Notes under the pieces: model-generated
Seen by the model: only the letters and a program-made list of their open reading frames with translations
What the model was told of the DNA's origin: nothing
Database searches by the model: none
Translations under genes and position numbers: made by a program
Source: Vespula vulgaris
Taxonomy: Eukaryota; Arthropoda; Insecta; Hymenoptera; Vespidae
Reading direction: 5' to 3'
Assembly (NCBI RefSeq): GCF_905475345.1
Contig: NC_066610.1
Span: 23,501 to 87,500 of the forward strand
Length of the DNA stretch: 64,000 nucleotides
Shown here: one piece after another, positions 53,496 to 64,000 of the stretch
Layout of the letters: each line of letters begins with the position of its first letter
Numbering within the stretch: the stretch's first letter is position 1

Positions 53496-54470
53496 TGTTG
53501 TATGTAGTCCAATAGCACGGGACTGGCACCTCTATCAGTATGTCAAACGGGGTGGACAAGTCGGTTAAATGGCACCTACCTTTTCTTCAATGAGTGGCTG
53601 CACTGCAATTTACTTCCGATTTCGTGTCTCTGATCACGAGGGTTGATTAGTGGTAAAACCTGTCGGGTAATCCACCTTTGGGTTGGAATCTATGGAAACT
53701 GAAACTGGACGGATCGACTTTCTCAATCTTTGGCTGTTAGCTTGATTCCGAAAGCGTCGTGATAATTGAAAAGCGATATTATACTTAAGATTTGTCGATT
53801 GCGCCGCGGAGAACGATATTCTTGATCGCGTTAACTTGATCGCGTATAAACGAATAAATTAAATCTTAATTTAGAATTCGTTTTGGAATAAACTGGAGGA
53901 ATTCAATCGTTTCCGTTAGACACACCCGGGATTATTAACTTAGGCTGGTTTAACAACACTTCATTTATTTTAAAGTAACAATTTTAGTACAAAAGGTTTA
54001 GAAAAATGATTCAATAATCGAGGATAGTACTTTGATAATAAATTAGTAATAATCGAAGAGAACAATAAGCAATGATCCGACAAATAATAATTGAATAATG
54101 GACTGGTAATAATAATAAACGAATAATAATCCAAGAATAATAACCTAGAGAACTTATCTAAGAAAGTAACCTAAGAAAATAATCAAGAAGACGACCTCTG
54201 CAGTCGTTTATATAGAAAGCATTGATCAATCGGCGAAGGGTGGCTTGCTGCTGCGTTCTCATTGGTCCATAGTATCCCTGGCTTACGGCAGAGACGTCCA
54301 ATAGAATCTCGTTCGATGCAGCGTCGCGTTACCACTGGCTATAGATGCGAGAAGTGTTTTGGTTGGTGGTGGGAATAAGGTTCCGTGATTCGCTATGTTC
54401 ATCTCGCGCATACTGGTGCCTGCTGTTCCCCCACTCCTGATACGTCTAGACTTAGCTACGTATCGCTCTT
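53496..54470 (-). repeat. 5' LTR copy adjoining gag (minus orientation)
   Basis: Same family as 45,457-46,477, in the same orientation. Its 3' edge, CAACA on the minus strand, lies only 2 bases before the gag ATG, so there is no room for a normal untranslated leader, and no TGG-type tRNA primer site is visible. Its other end stops at TATCGCTCTT and is followed, after about 100 bp of AT-rich DNA, by the same sequence in opposite orientation. Confidence 0.7.
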
Positions 54471-54570
54471 TAGTATACTGTATAGTGTAATGTGCGTATA
54501 TGTGTTTTTTAATTTTAAGTTTTGTTACATTATAAATACATATAAAATACTTCTAAAAGTTATTCTACTA

Positions 54571-55633
54571 AGAGCGACGTGATCTAGGCCAACTTAGACG
54601 AACGATGAGCGGGAAAATAACGGATGCCAGCACATGCACAACATGTACGACAAATTCACGAAACTTCATCCCCACACTAGCATCCAGTACCTTAAGCATC
54701 CGTAATCGTCGTATCTGGAGGAATCTCATTGGATACCCTTGCCCCCAGCTAAGACCACAATAAGCCAATGACGACACCGTGACAAATCACCTTTCGCTGA
54801 TTAGTCAACGCTCTCTATTTAATCGACTGCAAACCATTCTACGATGATTTATTCTTAGACTCTTGCAGTACAAGATTTTTGCTTCTAGATTTTCATAATA
54901 TAAGATATAGAATGTTTGCACCTAGATTCTTGTTCCTAGATCTTGCTCTTAGATTCGACTCAATCTTTGTTACGGTTATTCTTAGTTATTATTCATTTTT
55001 ATTTACTCTTTAGTTAATTGTCTTGAACCGATCATTATTCTTATATCTATTTGTTATTGCTACTTTGAATAAATTAAGTATTGTTAAAGCAGTCTAAGTC
55101 AATAATTCCGATTCTGCCTATAGAAACGACTCATTCTCTTAAATTATATCGGGACGAATCTTAATTCAATTTCTATTTCGTTCGATTACAAGTTGCTTAA
55201 ACGCGATCAAAGAATTCGTACATCGAAGCACAGTTGACAAACTTTTTCGTACAATTTCGTCGCCAATCATCTCCCCTTCCTTCAGGAATGCCAAACTAGC
55301 CGAAGACGAAGGAATCAACCAACCCGGCGGCAATCACATTAAGTTCACCAATCAAAAGAATGGATCCCAGCGAATGGTCCCCGGTAGCCAATCCTCCTCA
55401 CCGAGACGTCTCGTGATATGAAATAAATCGCAGCGTTCCTATTCGTCAAAATCTAGGTGCTATCTTATTGGTTCGCGTACTTCGTTTGACATATTGTTAG
55501 GTGTCAGTTCCGTGCCATAGAATTGTATACAGTAGGTAAAAGTCAAAAAAGGTACGTAATCTCACATAGCAGGAACTTTTCGAAGGAAATTTAATTCTCT
55601 GAGACTAATGCTAAATACTACATGGACGTAACA
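54571..55633 (+). repeat. Inverted LTR copy (plus orientation)
   Basis: Begins AGAGCGACGTGATC, the reverse complement partner of the end of the neighbouring LTR, and continues through GACTGCA (partner of the TGCAGTC at 54.2 kb), GCTTAAACGCGATC and GTGCCATAGAATTG. The centre of symmetry with 53,496-54,470 is near 54,517. It runs into leader-like sequence that is also seen at 45.3 kb and then into the outer terminal piece at 55,634. Confidence 0.7.
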
Positions 55634-55769
55634 GTAGATTCCTGTTCCAACTTTAACTCAATTCACTATACAAAACCAGATATCGCTTTTTCATAACAAT
55701 GTTCGAAAAAACTTGAAATTGCAAATCACAGTCCCATTTTATACGTTCAGGTTGGTGTAAGACACAACA
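55634..55769. repeat. Terminal piece of the gypsy element
   Basis: Matches 46,477-46,613 in direct orientation (GTAGATTCC...CACTATACAAAA and GGTTGGTGTAAGACACAACA against GGTTGGCGTAGGACGTAACA). It marks the outer right edge; beyond it the sequence returns to the duplicated host DNA that continues at about 6.83 kb in the empty copy. Confidence 0.65.
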
Positions 55770-56252
55770 CTATTGAATACTGTGAAAAAGAGATTTTTAT
55801 ATTCAATAAAAAAATATTCTTGAATGACGTTAGTATTTGAGTTGTGCGTTCATAAGTATAATTATTAGATTAAAAATGATTTTCTCAACATATTATTGAA
55901 CATTTTTCCTACATCATTTAATCTTTGTCGATCTCATCTACGATACCGTATAGAAAAAGGTTATATAGTGCCTTTTAATAACAAGAAGTAACCTTGATTT
56001 TTTATTATTAAAATAATATCTACAATTTTTGTTTTGTTTTTGTTTTACTTTTTTATTTTTGTAATTTAATCAATGATCGAGCAACGATGTTCTTTCTGTT
56101 TATGATGCTAATAGAACTTTTCCCGTTATCACTTGATTATATTTCGATTCTTATTAATTATTATATTTGACGATGATAGGAATTAAAGGAATATTCAAGA
56201 AGATAAAAAAATAAAGCAACTCAGTACTGGAAAACTTATCCTCTTATTTCAG

Positions 56253-56884
56253 AAGTTGCGACCGCGTCAGGATGGAAAGTTTATTCGATACATCAAGAAT
56301 ACAAACTTCTACATCTTCAAAGTTCTCAAAAACGAGACCAATGAAATGAAATGTATTCAAATAAGACAGTATAAGTGATAAAGGTATTAATGTATTTATA
56401 AATTTGAGTATTTCTAATTCAATATTCATTGATTTTATAATTTGCAGTTGACAATACAGGAAAAATAAACGTTACTGAAGATGTCGGTGAAGGAAACGCG
56501 TTAGTTTGTAGAGTTCAAAAATTTTTTGTGAAAATTGTAAAAAGTATGAACAATGTTTTATATCAGATAACTATGAGGATAATAAAAAGGATGGAAACAC
56601 GGCTTAGACAGAGCAAGGGAGAGCCGTCACAAATGCCATTTTTTGATAATAAGACTATCGAGGGTTGTCTCTCGGATAGTACCATTGATCAATTATTAAA
56701 ATTCTATGGTCAAGCTTTCAAATACAATGAATATAACCTAGATATTATCGAAAAAGCTGTATGTATAACTTTCTTCCATATACTATCGGTGGATGACAAT
56801 CAATTTCAAAATTTATCTTCAAAGGATTGGTGTAAACATATAATAGTTGGAGCAAAGCTTTATCTACAAGAATTCGTTACATGA
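56253..56884 (+). CDS. Unrecognised spliced gene, two putative exons
   Basis: I do not recognise this protein. The second, better exon follows a TTTGCAG acceptor and runs from 56448 to a TGA at 56882-56884, open for 144 codons: charged, with Lys/Arg clusters near the front, then DSTIDQLLKFYGQAF, FFHILSVDDN and SKDWCKHIIVGAKLYLQEF. It looks mostly helical with no signal peptide. A preceding exon candidate starts at 56253 after TTATTTCAG and keeps YSIHQEYKLL, matching HSIHRPYKLL in the copy at 7.3 kb, which shows the frame. It hits a stop after about 30 codons and no clean donor is seen. In the 5.5-9.8 kb copy the same exon is full of stops. Conservation of frame between copies argues that this was a real gene; whether it still works is unclear. 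Confidence 0.5.
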
Positions 56885-58718
56885 GCCTGTTATGTTGACT
56901 GTGAGACCACTTTACAAAAATTTGACAAATTCAGATGTATCGAAGAAATATCTCGTAGAGAAAATACAATGTAAACGAATCATTCAATAACATTCTGTGA
57001 ACAAATGTACCAAAAAATGTATTTGTGGAGTCCCATACATTGAAGTTTAGTATATATGATGCTATTGTCATATTTACTGTTAGTAAAGCAGGCAAATTGG
57101 AAAAGCTAAGAGATGATAAAACGACTATATTAAAGAAACTGAACAAGCAATAAATTGGCAAAGCAAAGTTACAAGCCTATATATTGTTTAAAGAAACAAG
57201 ATCTTTGGAAAAATGAAAGAGAACAGAAAAAGATGAACATTATAATGGTGGATAATTTTTACTAAAAAGTAAATATTTATTTAAGTTACATTTTATTCGC
57301 AATTTCTAAAAAACTTTATTCTTTTAAACAATTAATTCATTTTCTTAGAAACTATTTAAGATTGATTTTTAATTTTTTTGCTCAATAAACCATATTCAAA
57401 ACGTATTATTCAGAAATATATTACTTTATTAATGACTGATATAATCAATCTAATATTAGCAGTGGATGAAAAAACTTGAAGTAGAAGAAAAACGTTAACT
57501 TCGCATTTTTATTTATTTTTGATTTTCTACTGCACAATTATTTCAATTAAAATTTTTATAGTTTTTGTACCGATCGGTTTAATACTGACCATTTATACTA
57601 TGTATTGATAATTTATTATTAACGATGACCATTAATTTATTTAAATCATCGATTAAAAATGCTGAAAAATATTGACCTCATAAATAAAAACTTTAGTTAA
57701 AATAGAAATAGAACTTCGCTTTTATCGTGTTATATCGTGTCATATATACGATCGGTTGAACTTTTTTTTTATAAAATGAATTATTTTTTAATTATCTACC
57801 TCTCGCTCTAGAAATATCATATATTTCATTTAAATTGAAAATAATATAATATCGTGGAACGTGAATTCTTTTGATAACATATTATTTAACGTGACATTGT
57901 AAGAAACTAAGATGAGCGATGACTAATTCCATAAATACTTGTATATGTCCTTGCCTTATTGTTTATGTCCTTGGGTATATCTAATGAGAGCAGTTGTTTT
58001 GTAAAAAAAAATGTTGGAAATATAGAGAGGTCATAGAAAGTTTCTTGTAGAATGAACGACTGTTCATTTAATCTTTCACGTTAACAATAGGTACGTTATT
58101 TCGAGGCTATAAGAATTTGTAGTTTAGATTTTAGTTATAAACTGTTCGACTAAGTTAGAACATCGTACGTCAAGTTTGTGATATGCCAGAGGATAGAGAA
58201 GTTTCGTAGGACATAAAAGGAAGATGATACTGTATCAAAATATATCTGCAATTGAAACTACCATTTGCGGAAGATTACAAGCCTCAAGAAAAAAAAAGAG
58301 AACGAAGGAATAATTACGTAATTCCAGTGGATTATAAAGTTAAAGTAATTATTGATTTTAAATAATCTTCCGAGAAAGAAAAACAAAATAGAGTGTTACA
58401 GTTGAGAATTTATAGAGAATTTAACGATATGGATAGAACATGTTGAAAATGGCGGATAGATTAAATTATGCAGCCAACGATTGTTAGTTTCTATCTTAGA
58501 ATTGAGAGCATTCAATAATATTGTTAACAGGTAAAATACAGGAGGTTTTCAGCGATATTCTTTGTCTGCTGTAAGTCAATTTCAAAATTTGAATTTAACA
58601 ATGCTCCGGTTTACGTATTATCAAACGATTCGAACAGAAGCATCAAATACATTAAGAAAAAGAAATTAACAAAACACATATTCCAAATAAGAAAAAGGAA
58701 ACGACAAAAAGTGAAACG

Positions 58719-58900
58719 ATGACTTGTGCGAGAAATTTTCTGATCCAAATTTATGCTCTCATATCGCAAGAAAATTCATTGATTTCTCGGAGAAATTCTC
58801 GGATCAGAATTCATGCTCTTCTACCTCAAGAAAGTTCGTTGGCTTGTGTGAGAAATTTTCAAATAAAAATTCGTGTTGTCGTATCAAAATATCATTCCAA
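58719..58900 (+). repeat. Short minisatellite, about 60 bp x 3
   Basis: Three imperfect units, each GAGAAATTTTC/TC followed by (G)ATC(C/A)(A)AATT(T/C)ATGCTC and CAAGAAAATTC-type text, begin near 58,728, 58,792 and 58,850. A 153-codon plus frame runs through it because the unit lacks stops in that frame, giving repeated RNF/SRI-HALL text; I read this as a by-product of the repeat. A single-copy version is at 11.70-11.79 kb in the duplicate. Confidence 0.6.
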
Positions 58901-59259
58901 CTTTATCATTGATACGGTATTTGAAAGGTTTACAAATATTGAACAGGTATTAAAAAAAAAGAAATGTCCATTATATATACTCATTATAATTGATCAAAAT
59001 GAAATTTTATTCGATATAATAATTAATGTAATTTTTTTCCAAATATTTTTCAGGTTGCCTATATCACTTTATCTTGGACTGAACAATTGTTCATCAGGAT
59101 TCAAAACCAGTTTTTTTTTCAAAACGATGAAAATTGATCAAGTAGAATACTGTTTAGAAAAATGCTGTCCGAAAAAATGATTACCTTTGATTTTCTGTCT
59201 ATTTGTAAATGACAATTGAAGATCATTTAGACCCAGAAAGAGAAAGAGAGAGAGAGAGA

Positions 59260-60050
59260 GAGAGAGTTTCGTTGAATTTGTTCAGAATTGTTCACAGTTG
59301 GTCGTAAATTTCATATAAAACGTGAAATTTTATTATCAATAAGGTACTATAAAAAATAACGATTATCAAAATTTGTCGAAATTATTAATCTTAAAAATTT
59401 TCTCTTCGACTATTTATAGACACAAAATGAATTACAAACATTAATTACAATTTATTGTAGTTTACTATCTGAATAATAAGTTTATTGCAGCTTAAAATTT
59501 ATTTATAAATTCACAAATTTGTTAATAATTTATGCATTATTAATATATAATTTATTTTTTTACATAATAAATTTACTATCACGCATTTCAATATAGTAAT
59601 ACATGAGTTATTTATTGTATTTAAGGACGAATTTTTAAAAGTATTGAAAAAGTATATAACAAAAAAAAATAAAAATAAGTTACAAATAAGATGATAATAA
59701 TAATAATTCGAGTTGAATCGTTATATATTCGAAATTTTCAAAATGCTGTCCATTGTATCATAAACTCTACCATGTTAAAAATTATTTTTAAATTGAACTA
59801 TTTTTAAGTCGAATGGTTTTTAAATCTAATGTAAATAGAATAATTTATGGAGCATATACAAATTTTGTTAAATGTCAAAAATTGTTAACAGTATAAAAGA
59901 CAATTTTCTTTTTTACAATATGATGTTAATAATATAAAAGATTATCTTGTTTCTTACAATATGATCGGTTTATTAAAACATAAATTTATTGTTTTAAAAA
60001 ACTAATTAAATTGTCGAACTGATTCCATTGGATCAAGTATAGCTTCAAAA
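59260..60050. repeat. Duplicate of 23,300-24,120
   Basis: Shared text includes TTTCGTTGAA(T/C)TTGT(T/C)CAGAATTGTTCA and TAATAATAATAATT(C/G)GAGTTGAAT. Frames are not conserved between copies. It precedes a plus-strand OR in both places (26.48 and 63.88 kb). Confidence 0.6.
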
Positions 60051-60299
60051 TCTTATTGGCACCTCTTGTAATCAAGAAAAGTTCTTTTGTACTCCTTTCA
60101 TAAGAATAATCTGATATCTAAATGTAGTATTTTTTTGAAAATCGCAAAGTACAGATCGAAATGTAAGACCAGTCAAAATTTACAACGAGTGAACCAATCT
60201 TACACTATTCAGTATATTAGTTTTATAATTTTTTTTATTTCTGAATATGTCTAAGTGTTCATAAGAAAATTATTGAAAAACATTCAGAATATTAGTAAA

Positions 60300-60960
60300 G
60301 AATGTTCTGATGGATAAAATTTTGAGTTTGAAAATGAACAAATTGAAAGCAAGGAAGATTTATTTATCACTGAAGAAATTGAAAGTGATCATGTGATACC
60401 GACGATAAAAAAAAAGAGCACTGTGAATGCCCATAGAGAACAAAAGCGCAGAAGATTTTTATCAGAATCCGAAAGTGAAAGTGACTAAAATGTCCAGTAT
60501 ATTCAAGTCGCTCTTGATGAAACTGTTTAGCAACAAATAATCCAAGATCCAACAATTGGCATACCATCACACATTGTGTTTCAAAAAGGTATCAAGTCCA
60601 ATAGCAAAACGAAATATTATATTTGGTAAAGTTGAAACGACATTTTTCTTGATAATCGATAATATTATTATGGAGTACATCAAAAAGTATACGGAAGTAA
60701 AAGCGTTGCAAATTCTACGTACAAAATTGATTCTAGCGATACCAAAATTATACGCTTTCATCGCAATTCTATGCGTACTTGGTGCTTATCAAACAAAAAA
60801 TTTACCCATTTCATATTTATGAAATTCGAAATGGGAACCTGCCTTTTTTCGTCAAACTGTGAACAGGAACACTTTCATCGAAATTTTAAAATTTCTTCGG
60901 TTCGATGAAATTACATCTACTACTAGTAAACGTACGAAGAAGAATGTTATCTGCAAATAA
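60300..60960 (+). pseudogene. piggyBac-like transposase N-terminal remnant
   Basis: Acidic/basic N-terminus in one frame (FITEEIESDHVIPTIKKK, RRRFLSESESESD then stop), then ALDETV-stop-QQIIQDP. A frameshift near 60,590 leads to AKRNIIFGKVET, FFLIIDNIIMEYIKKYTE, IPKLYAFIAILCVLGAYQTK, FFRQTVNRNTFIEILKFLRF and DEIT. This order (acid-rich region, AYQ-K-L in place of the usual G-YR-K, FFR-TM-RN-F-EIL-FLRFD) is typical of insect piggyBac transposases up to just before the first catalytic Asp. The catalytic core and C-terminal zinc finger are absent. No TTAA-bounded ends were found. Confidence 0.8.
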
Positions 60961-62151
60961 TGCAATTAAAAAATTAAAACCACCCTTCTATCACTAAGTA
61001 AAGTAAATACTAGTCCTATGTTTATGTTATTTATGATATATAAATAAAAATGAGAATATATGAGTGGTTATTTTATTATATTTATTTATTATACGTTATA
61101 TGCATTATTTTTTATAATAAATTAACAATTCCGGTCGAAAAAAACATTTATTCTGTATATAGAATAAGTATATATGAAATACTAGTACAGTTAGTGTTAA
61201 ATGAATGTACACACACACACATACACACATATATATATAAAACATAATATATATAACATATATAAGATATATATGCATATATATAACAGTATTAATAAGA
61301 AAGGCAATTACTAAGTATTTACAAATAAGATCACATTATAAATCGATCAATTTATAAATCACGGATAAGCGATGAGGATGCTCAACCTATTAAAAGAAAC
61401 GAAAAAGAAGGTAAAAATAAATGGTTTCCGTATGCTCAACGGTTAGTTTTATTTTATTCTTTTTTTATATTATAGAAAAAAAAGCAAAGTTCGGTAATCA
61501 TCCTACGTAGAGGAGACAGTGAATCAAAAAATCGAAAGCAACCAAACACAGTAATCTACCGTCTAAGAAACTGAAATTTTACGTTGATCTGTCATAATGG
61601 TCGATACTACTAATTATCCACGTTTGATTTCAATCTTCCACATAAAAAAATGTATGCTCTTATACAATACAGAGATTATATTACGTGAAATTAGACGAGT
61701 GTTCAATTCGAACGATTGAAACTAATTAATCCAAACGAATATCGTGAGAATTACAAAGTCTCCCTTGTAACACTTATTACACTTATTATTATATATTACA
61801 CTTACACTAGTAAGTACATACAAAATTATTTCTCATCGTAATGATAATCGATTATCGACATTAACTTCAACCGTACTCTCTATCGATAATTATTATTACA
61901 TTTTAATTCGAATTTAAACGCAAACGATATATAATCACTTAAGTATGTATGTGTTTTTCTATTTTTTTCTAATTCGTAATTTCTAATTTTGTCTTATTAA
62001 TTAAATCGAACCAGGTTTCAGTCATGTTTATTGTATTTGTGTCTCGATGAGAGTAACAAATGTTTTCTCGTGATCATCTATACTACTTATGTATTATGCG
62101 ATCAATGTACTACCAGAGTCGAACAAGAGAGAGACGGTGTGGAATACAGGA

Positions 62152-62154
<3 letters not shown>

Positions 62155-62196
<42 letters not shown>
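62155..62196. repeat. (GA)n microsatellite
   Basis: About 21 GA units; apparent ORFs on both strands here (poly-ER, poly-SL) are artefacts of it. Smaller GA tracts lie at 59,238-59,267 and 62,597-62,620. Confidence 0.95.
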
Positions 62197-62201
<5 letters not shown>

Positions 62202-63597
62202 AAAAATAAAAAGAAAAAAAAAACGGAAAAAGAAAAGAAACTGAGGAATATAAGACCGTATTAGCAAATTACGAATGCATATGTACATAGGTAAGTAGTA
62301 ACGATGTCGAGTAGCCAAGAAAAAAAAAAGAAAAAAAAATTCTACTATGGGATCGTTACATAAGAACCTCTACATAAGGATCATTAATTTTAAAATTGAT
62401 ACTAATCGATTGATACGAAACGAGCAATAAAGTTACGGTATTATTGCGAAATATGAAAGCTTAATATTATTACTCACGAAACGTACAAAAGTTTTTGTCA
62501 GTTCGAACGGATATTCTTTTTTTCCTTTTTTTTCTTTTTGTATTTTTCTTCATATAAATTCCCAAGAGATAATATAATATTTGTCGTGAAACGTAGAAGA
62601 GAGAGAGAGAGAGAGAGAGAAGAAACTTATACGTGTGTTGGATGTTACGGGAAAAAAAGAGAAGAGAAAAATAGAAAATTCGACGAATTATTTATAATCG
62701 TCTCGTCTTTTCGTTTAGAAATTGGTGCTTATTAATTCTTTTTTCTTTTCTTTTTCTTCTCTTCTATTGAGAGGAAAGAAACATTAAAAAAAGAAAAAGA
62801 AGAAAAAAAAGCAAGTATGAATGCTCTTGCTGATACATCGGACATAGTATATTAGTTATTTAAAAGTGAAATTTTTTGCAATAGCGAAAGAACGTCTACG
62901 GGTTTTTCTATTTTCATTCTCTTTTTCTATTTGGTTTTTTTTCTTCTTTTTTTTCTTCTCCTTTTTCTTTTTTTTTTCTTCCTTTCTTTCGATCGTTTAC
63001 GTCACAGAAGTGTTTACTTGGACGATTGAAAACAACCTTTCTACTTTAGTCAGATGCGAGCTTGCGAGAAAAGCTCATGTTGTTTCGTTCCAAAAGAAGT
63101 AAATAAGTAAATGAGTAAATAAATAAATTAATTAATTCATGAATTAATAAATCAATATATAAATATAAGGAAGAAAAGAATTATGGCAAGTACGAAAATT
63201 TTGAAAGTACTTTTTTTTTCGATATTCAAAAATGATATTTAAAAGAAAAAAAATAATAATAATGATTGTAATATCGCGTAATAATAATCAATGATGATAA
63301 TAATATTAAGAAGAAAAAGAAGAAACAGAAAAAAGAATATAACAAAATAAAAAACTTGTGTTATTCGTCGAATTGCAGAAGAAGAAATCGATTTGTTATT
63401 TAATTTGCATTACGTACACACACACATATACATATATATATATATGGAATTAAAAAAAAATAAAAATATAATACGAATGATTAGATGATTTGGAAAAATC
63501 GTAAGTAATTTCATAATTTCGTTACTATTATATATAATATATATGATATGTAGTAATACATAAAATAAGTATCATATAATATAATATATATGTATTA

Positions 63598-63607
<10 letters not shown>

Positions 63608-63648
<41 letters not shown>
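63608..63648. repeat. (TA)n microsatellite
   Basis: About 20 TA units, about 200 bp before the OR exon at the window end. Confidence 0.9.
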
Positions 63649-63649
<1 letters not shown>

Positions 63650-63846
63650 AATACAAACAAAAATTTTGTCAAATGCAAATCGATTTCCTTAAAATTAGTA
63701 TTCTATTATAATAAAATACTAATAATTAAATACTAATAACATTAAATTAAAATAAAAAGAAAAAAAAAGTGTATGATATCTAATATGAACGAATTAAACG
63801 ATTTAGAATAATCAATTTAAATTTCGTAATTTCGTGATTTTTTTAG

Positions 63847-64000
63847 GAACTTGAGTTTGATAATACCGTGAATGTGATAGATATGACTAAACGTACGATG
63901 AATTGTGCCGGTATTTGGCCAGAAAATACGAATGAGCCTAAGTTTATATTTTTTGCAACATATTTGTCAATACATTGTTCATTAGCTATCATTGATATAA
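63847..64000 (+). CDS. Odorant receptor, first exon, cut by the window end
   Basis: An open frame from 63847, directly after a T-rich TTTTTTTAG acceptor-like stretch, to the window edge with no stop. It reads MTKRTMNCAGIWPENT from an in-frame ATG at 63883, followed by a hydrophobic stretch that would be membrane segment 1. The CAGIWP motif before the first membrane segment is characteristic of hymenopteran-type odorant receptors. It may start at 63883 or be joined to a short upstream exon through the AG at 63845-63846. The nearest relative in the window is the dead plus-strand copy at 26.48 kb, which lies in a matching duplicated context (23.3-24.1 kb versus 59.26-60.05 kb). Whether the gene is intact cannot be judged from this piece. 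Confidence 0.8.

Larger units (their letters stand above)
44930..55769 (-). mobile_element. Degenerate Ty3/gypsy LTR retroelement with inverted LTR pairs
   Basis: Outer limits come from comparison with the older duplicate: 44.88 kb corresponds to about 6.61 kb and 55.78 kb to about 6.83 kb, so everything between arrived after duplication, apart from about 200 bp present only in the empty copy. Order on the minus strand: 5' terminal piece (55,769-55,634), plus-oriented LTR copy (55,6xx-54,571), minus-oriented LTR (54,470-53,496), gag, broken pol, a further 2 kb without a recognised ORF, polypurine tract GAGGAAGGAAG (46,624-46,614), 3' terminal piece starting TGTTACGTCC at 46,613, minus-oriented LTR (to 45,457), then a plus-oriented LTR fragment (45,369-44,930). 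An ordinary LTR element would carry one direct LTR copy at each end. Confidence 0.75.
55785..58960. repeat. Segmental duplicate block C, copy 2
   Basis: Aligns with 6,830-8,350 (CTTGAATGA and the unrecognised exon) and, after a deletion of roughly 1.9 kb, with 10,250-11,840 (TTTAATACTGACC, AAGTTTGTGAT(A/G)TGCCA, AATAATTACGTAATTCCA). It contains the open exon annotated at 56,448-56,884. Confidence 0.7.
60970..63840. other. Stretch without a recognised gene
   Basis: Microsatellites (CA, TA, GA), T-rich runs and short frames only. It leads up to the plus-strand OR exon at 63,847. Confidence 0.5.

Noticed and set aside
62031..62318. Poly-Glu/Arg (plus) and poly-Leu/Ser (minus) frames
   Set aside because: Products of the (GA)n microsatellite.
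1..64000. CRISPR array, bacterial operons, tRNA genes
   Set aside because: No regularly spaced direct repeats with unique spacers, no prokaryotic gene arrangement, and no stretch I could fold into a tRNA with proper A and B boxes.

Overview
The window looks like insect nuclear DNA, most probably hymenopteran. It is strongly AT-rich and full of microsatellites, with no bacterial-style gene packing. Its host content is a cluster of odorant receptor (OR) genes and their wreckage. The order Hymenoptera is an inference from OR style, base composition and transposon mix. Only one host gene can be modelled from start to stop: a six-exon OR on the minus strand (38,555 down to 35,093) whose exons join in frame to a 376-residue protein.

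Layout. 0-4.3 kb: copies of intergenic duplicates, a Tc1-like fragment and a decayed minus-strand OR (last exon at 2.26-2.31 kb, first exon at 3.8-4.3 kb). 5.5-9.8 kb: decayed copy of an unrecognised spliced locus. 11.84-16.8 kb: a roughly 5 kb imperfect palindrome with a mariner fragment in each arm. 16.8-21.8 kb: nothing recognised. 21.9-22.7 kb: better preserved exons of the unrecognised locus. 26.5-28.8 kb: plus-strand OR pseudogene. 30.3-33.6 kb: second copy of the 0-4.3 kb block. 35.1-38.8 kb: the intact OR. 40.5-44.88 kb: third copy of the block, with a degenerate TIR transposon, an OR pseudogene and a 5S-rRNA-like sequence whose inner part is inverted. 44.9-55.77 kb: a decayed Ty3/gypsy LTR retroelement on the minus strand, flanked on both sides by LTR copies in inverted pairs. 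55.8-60 kb: the other half of the duplicated block interrupted by that element, including the best open exon of the unrecognised locus. 60.3-60.96 kb: piggyBac remnant. 63.85-64.0 kb: the first exon of another plus-strand OR, cut by the window edge.

How it fits together. The window is two or three rounds of segmental duplication of one OR neighbourhood. Minus-strand ORs lie on one side of the unrecognised spliced locus and plus-strand ORs on the other. Most copies died by stop codons, frameshifts, lost splice sites and exon loss. Transposons (gypsy, Tc1, mariner, a TIR element, piggyBac) entered individual copies, so the duplicates act as filled versus empty sites. All homology statements come from reading the sequence by eye; percent identities were not computed.
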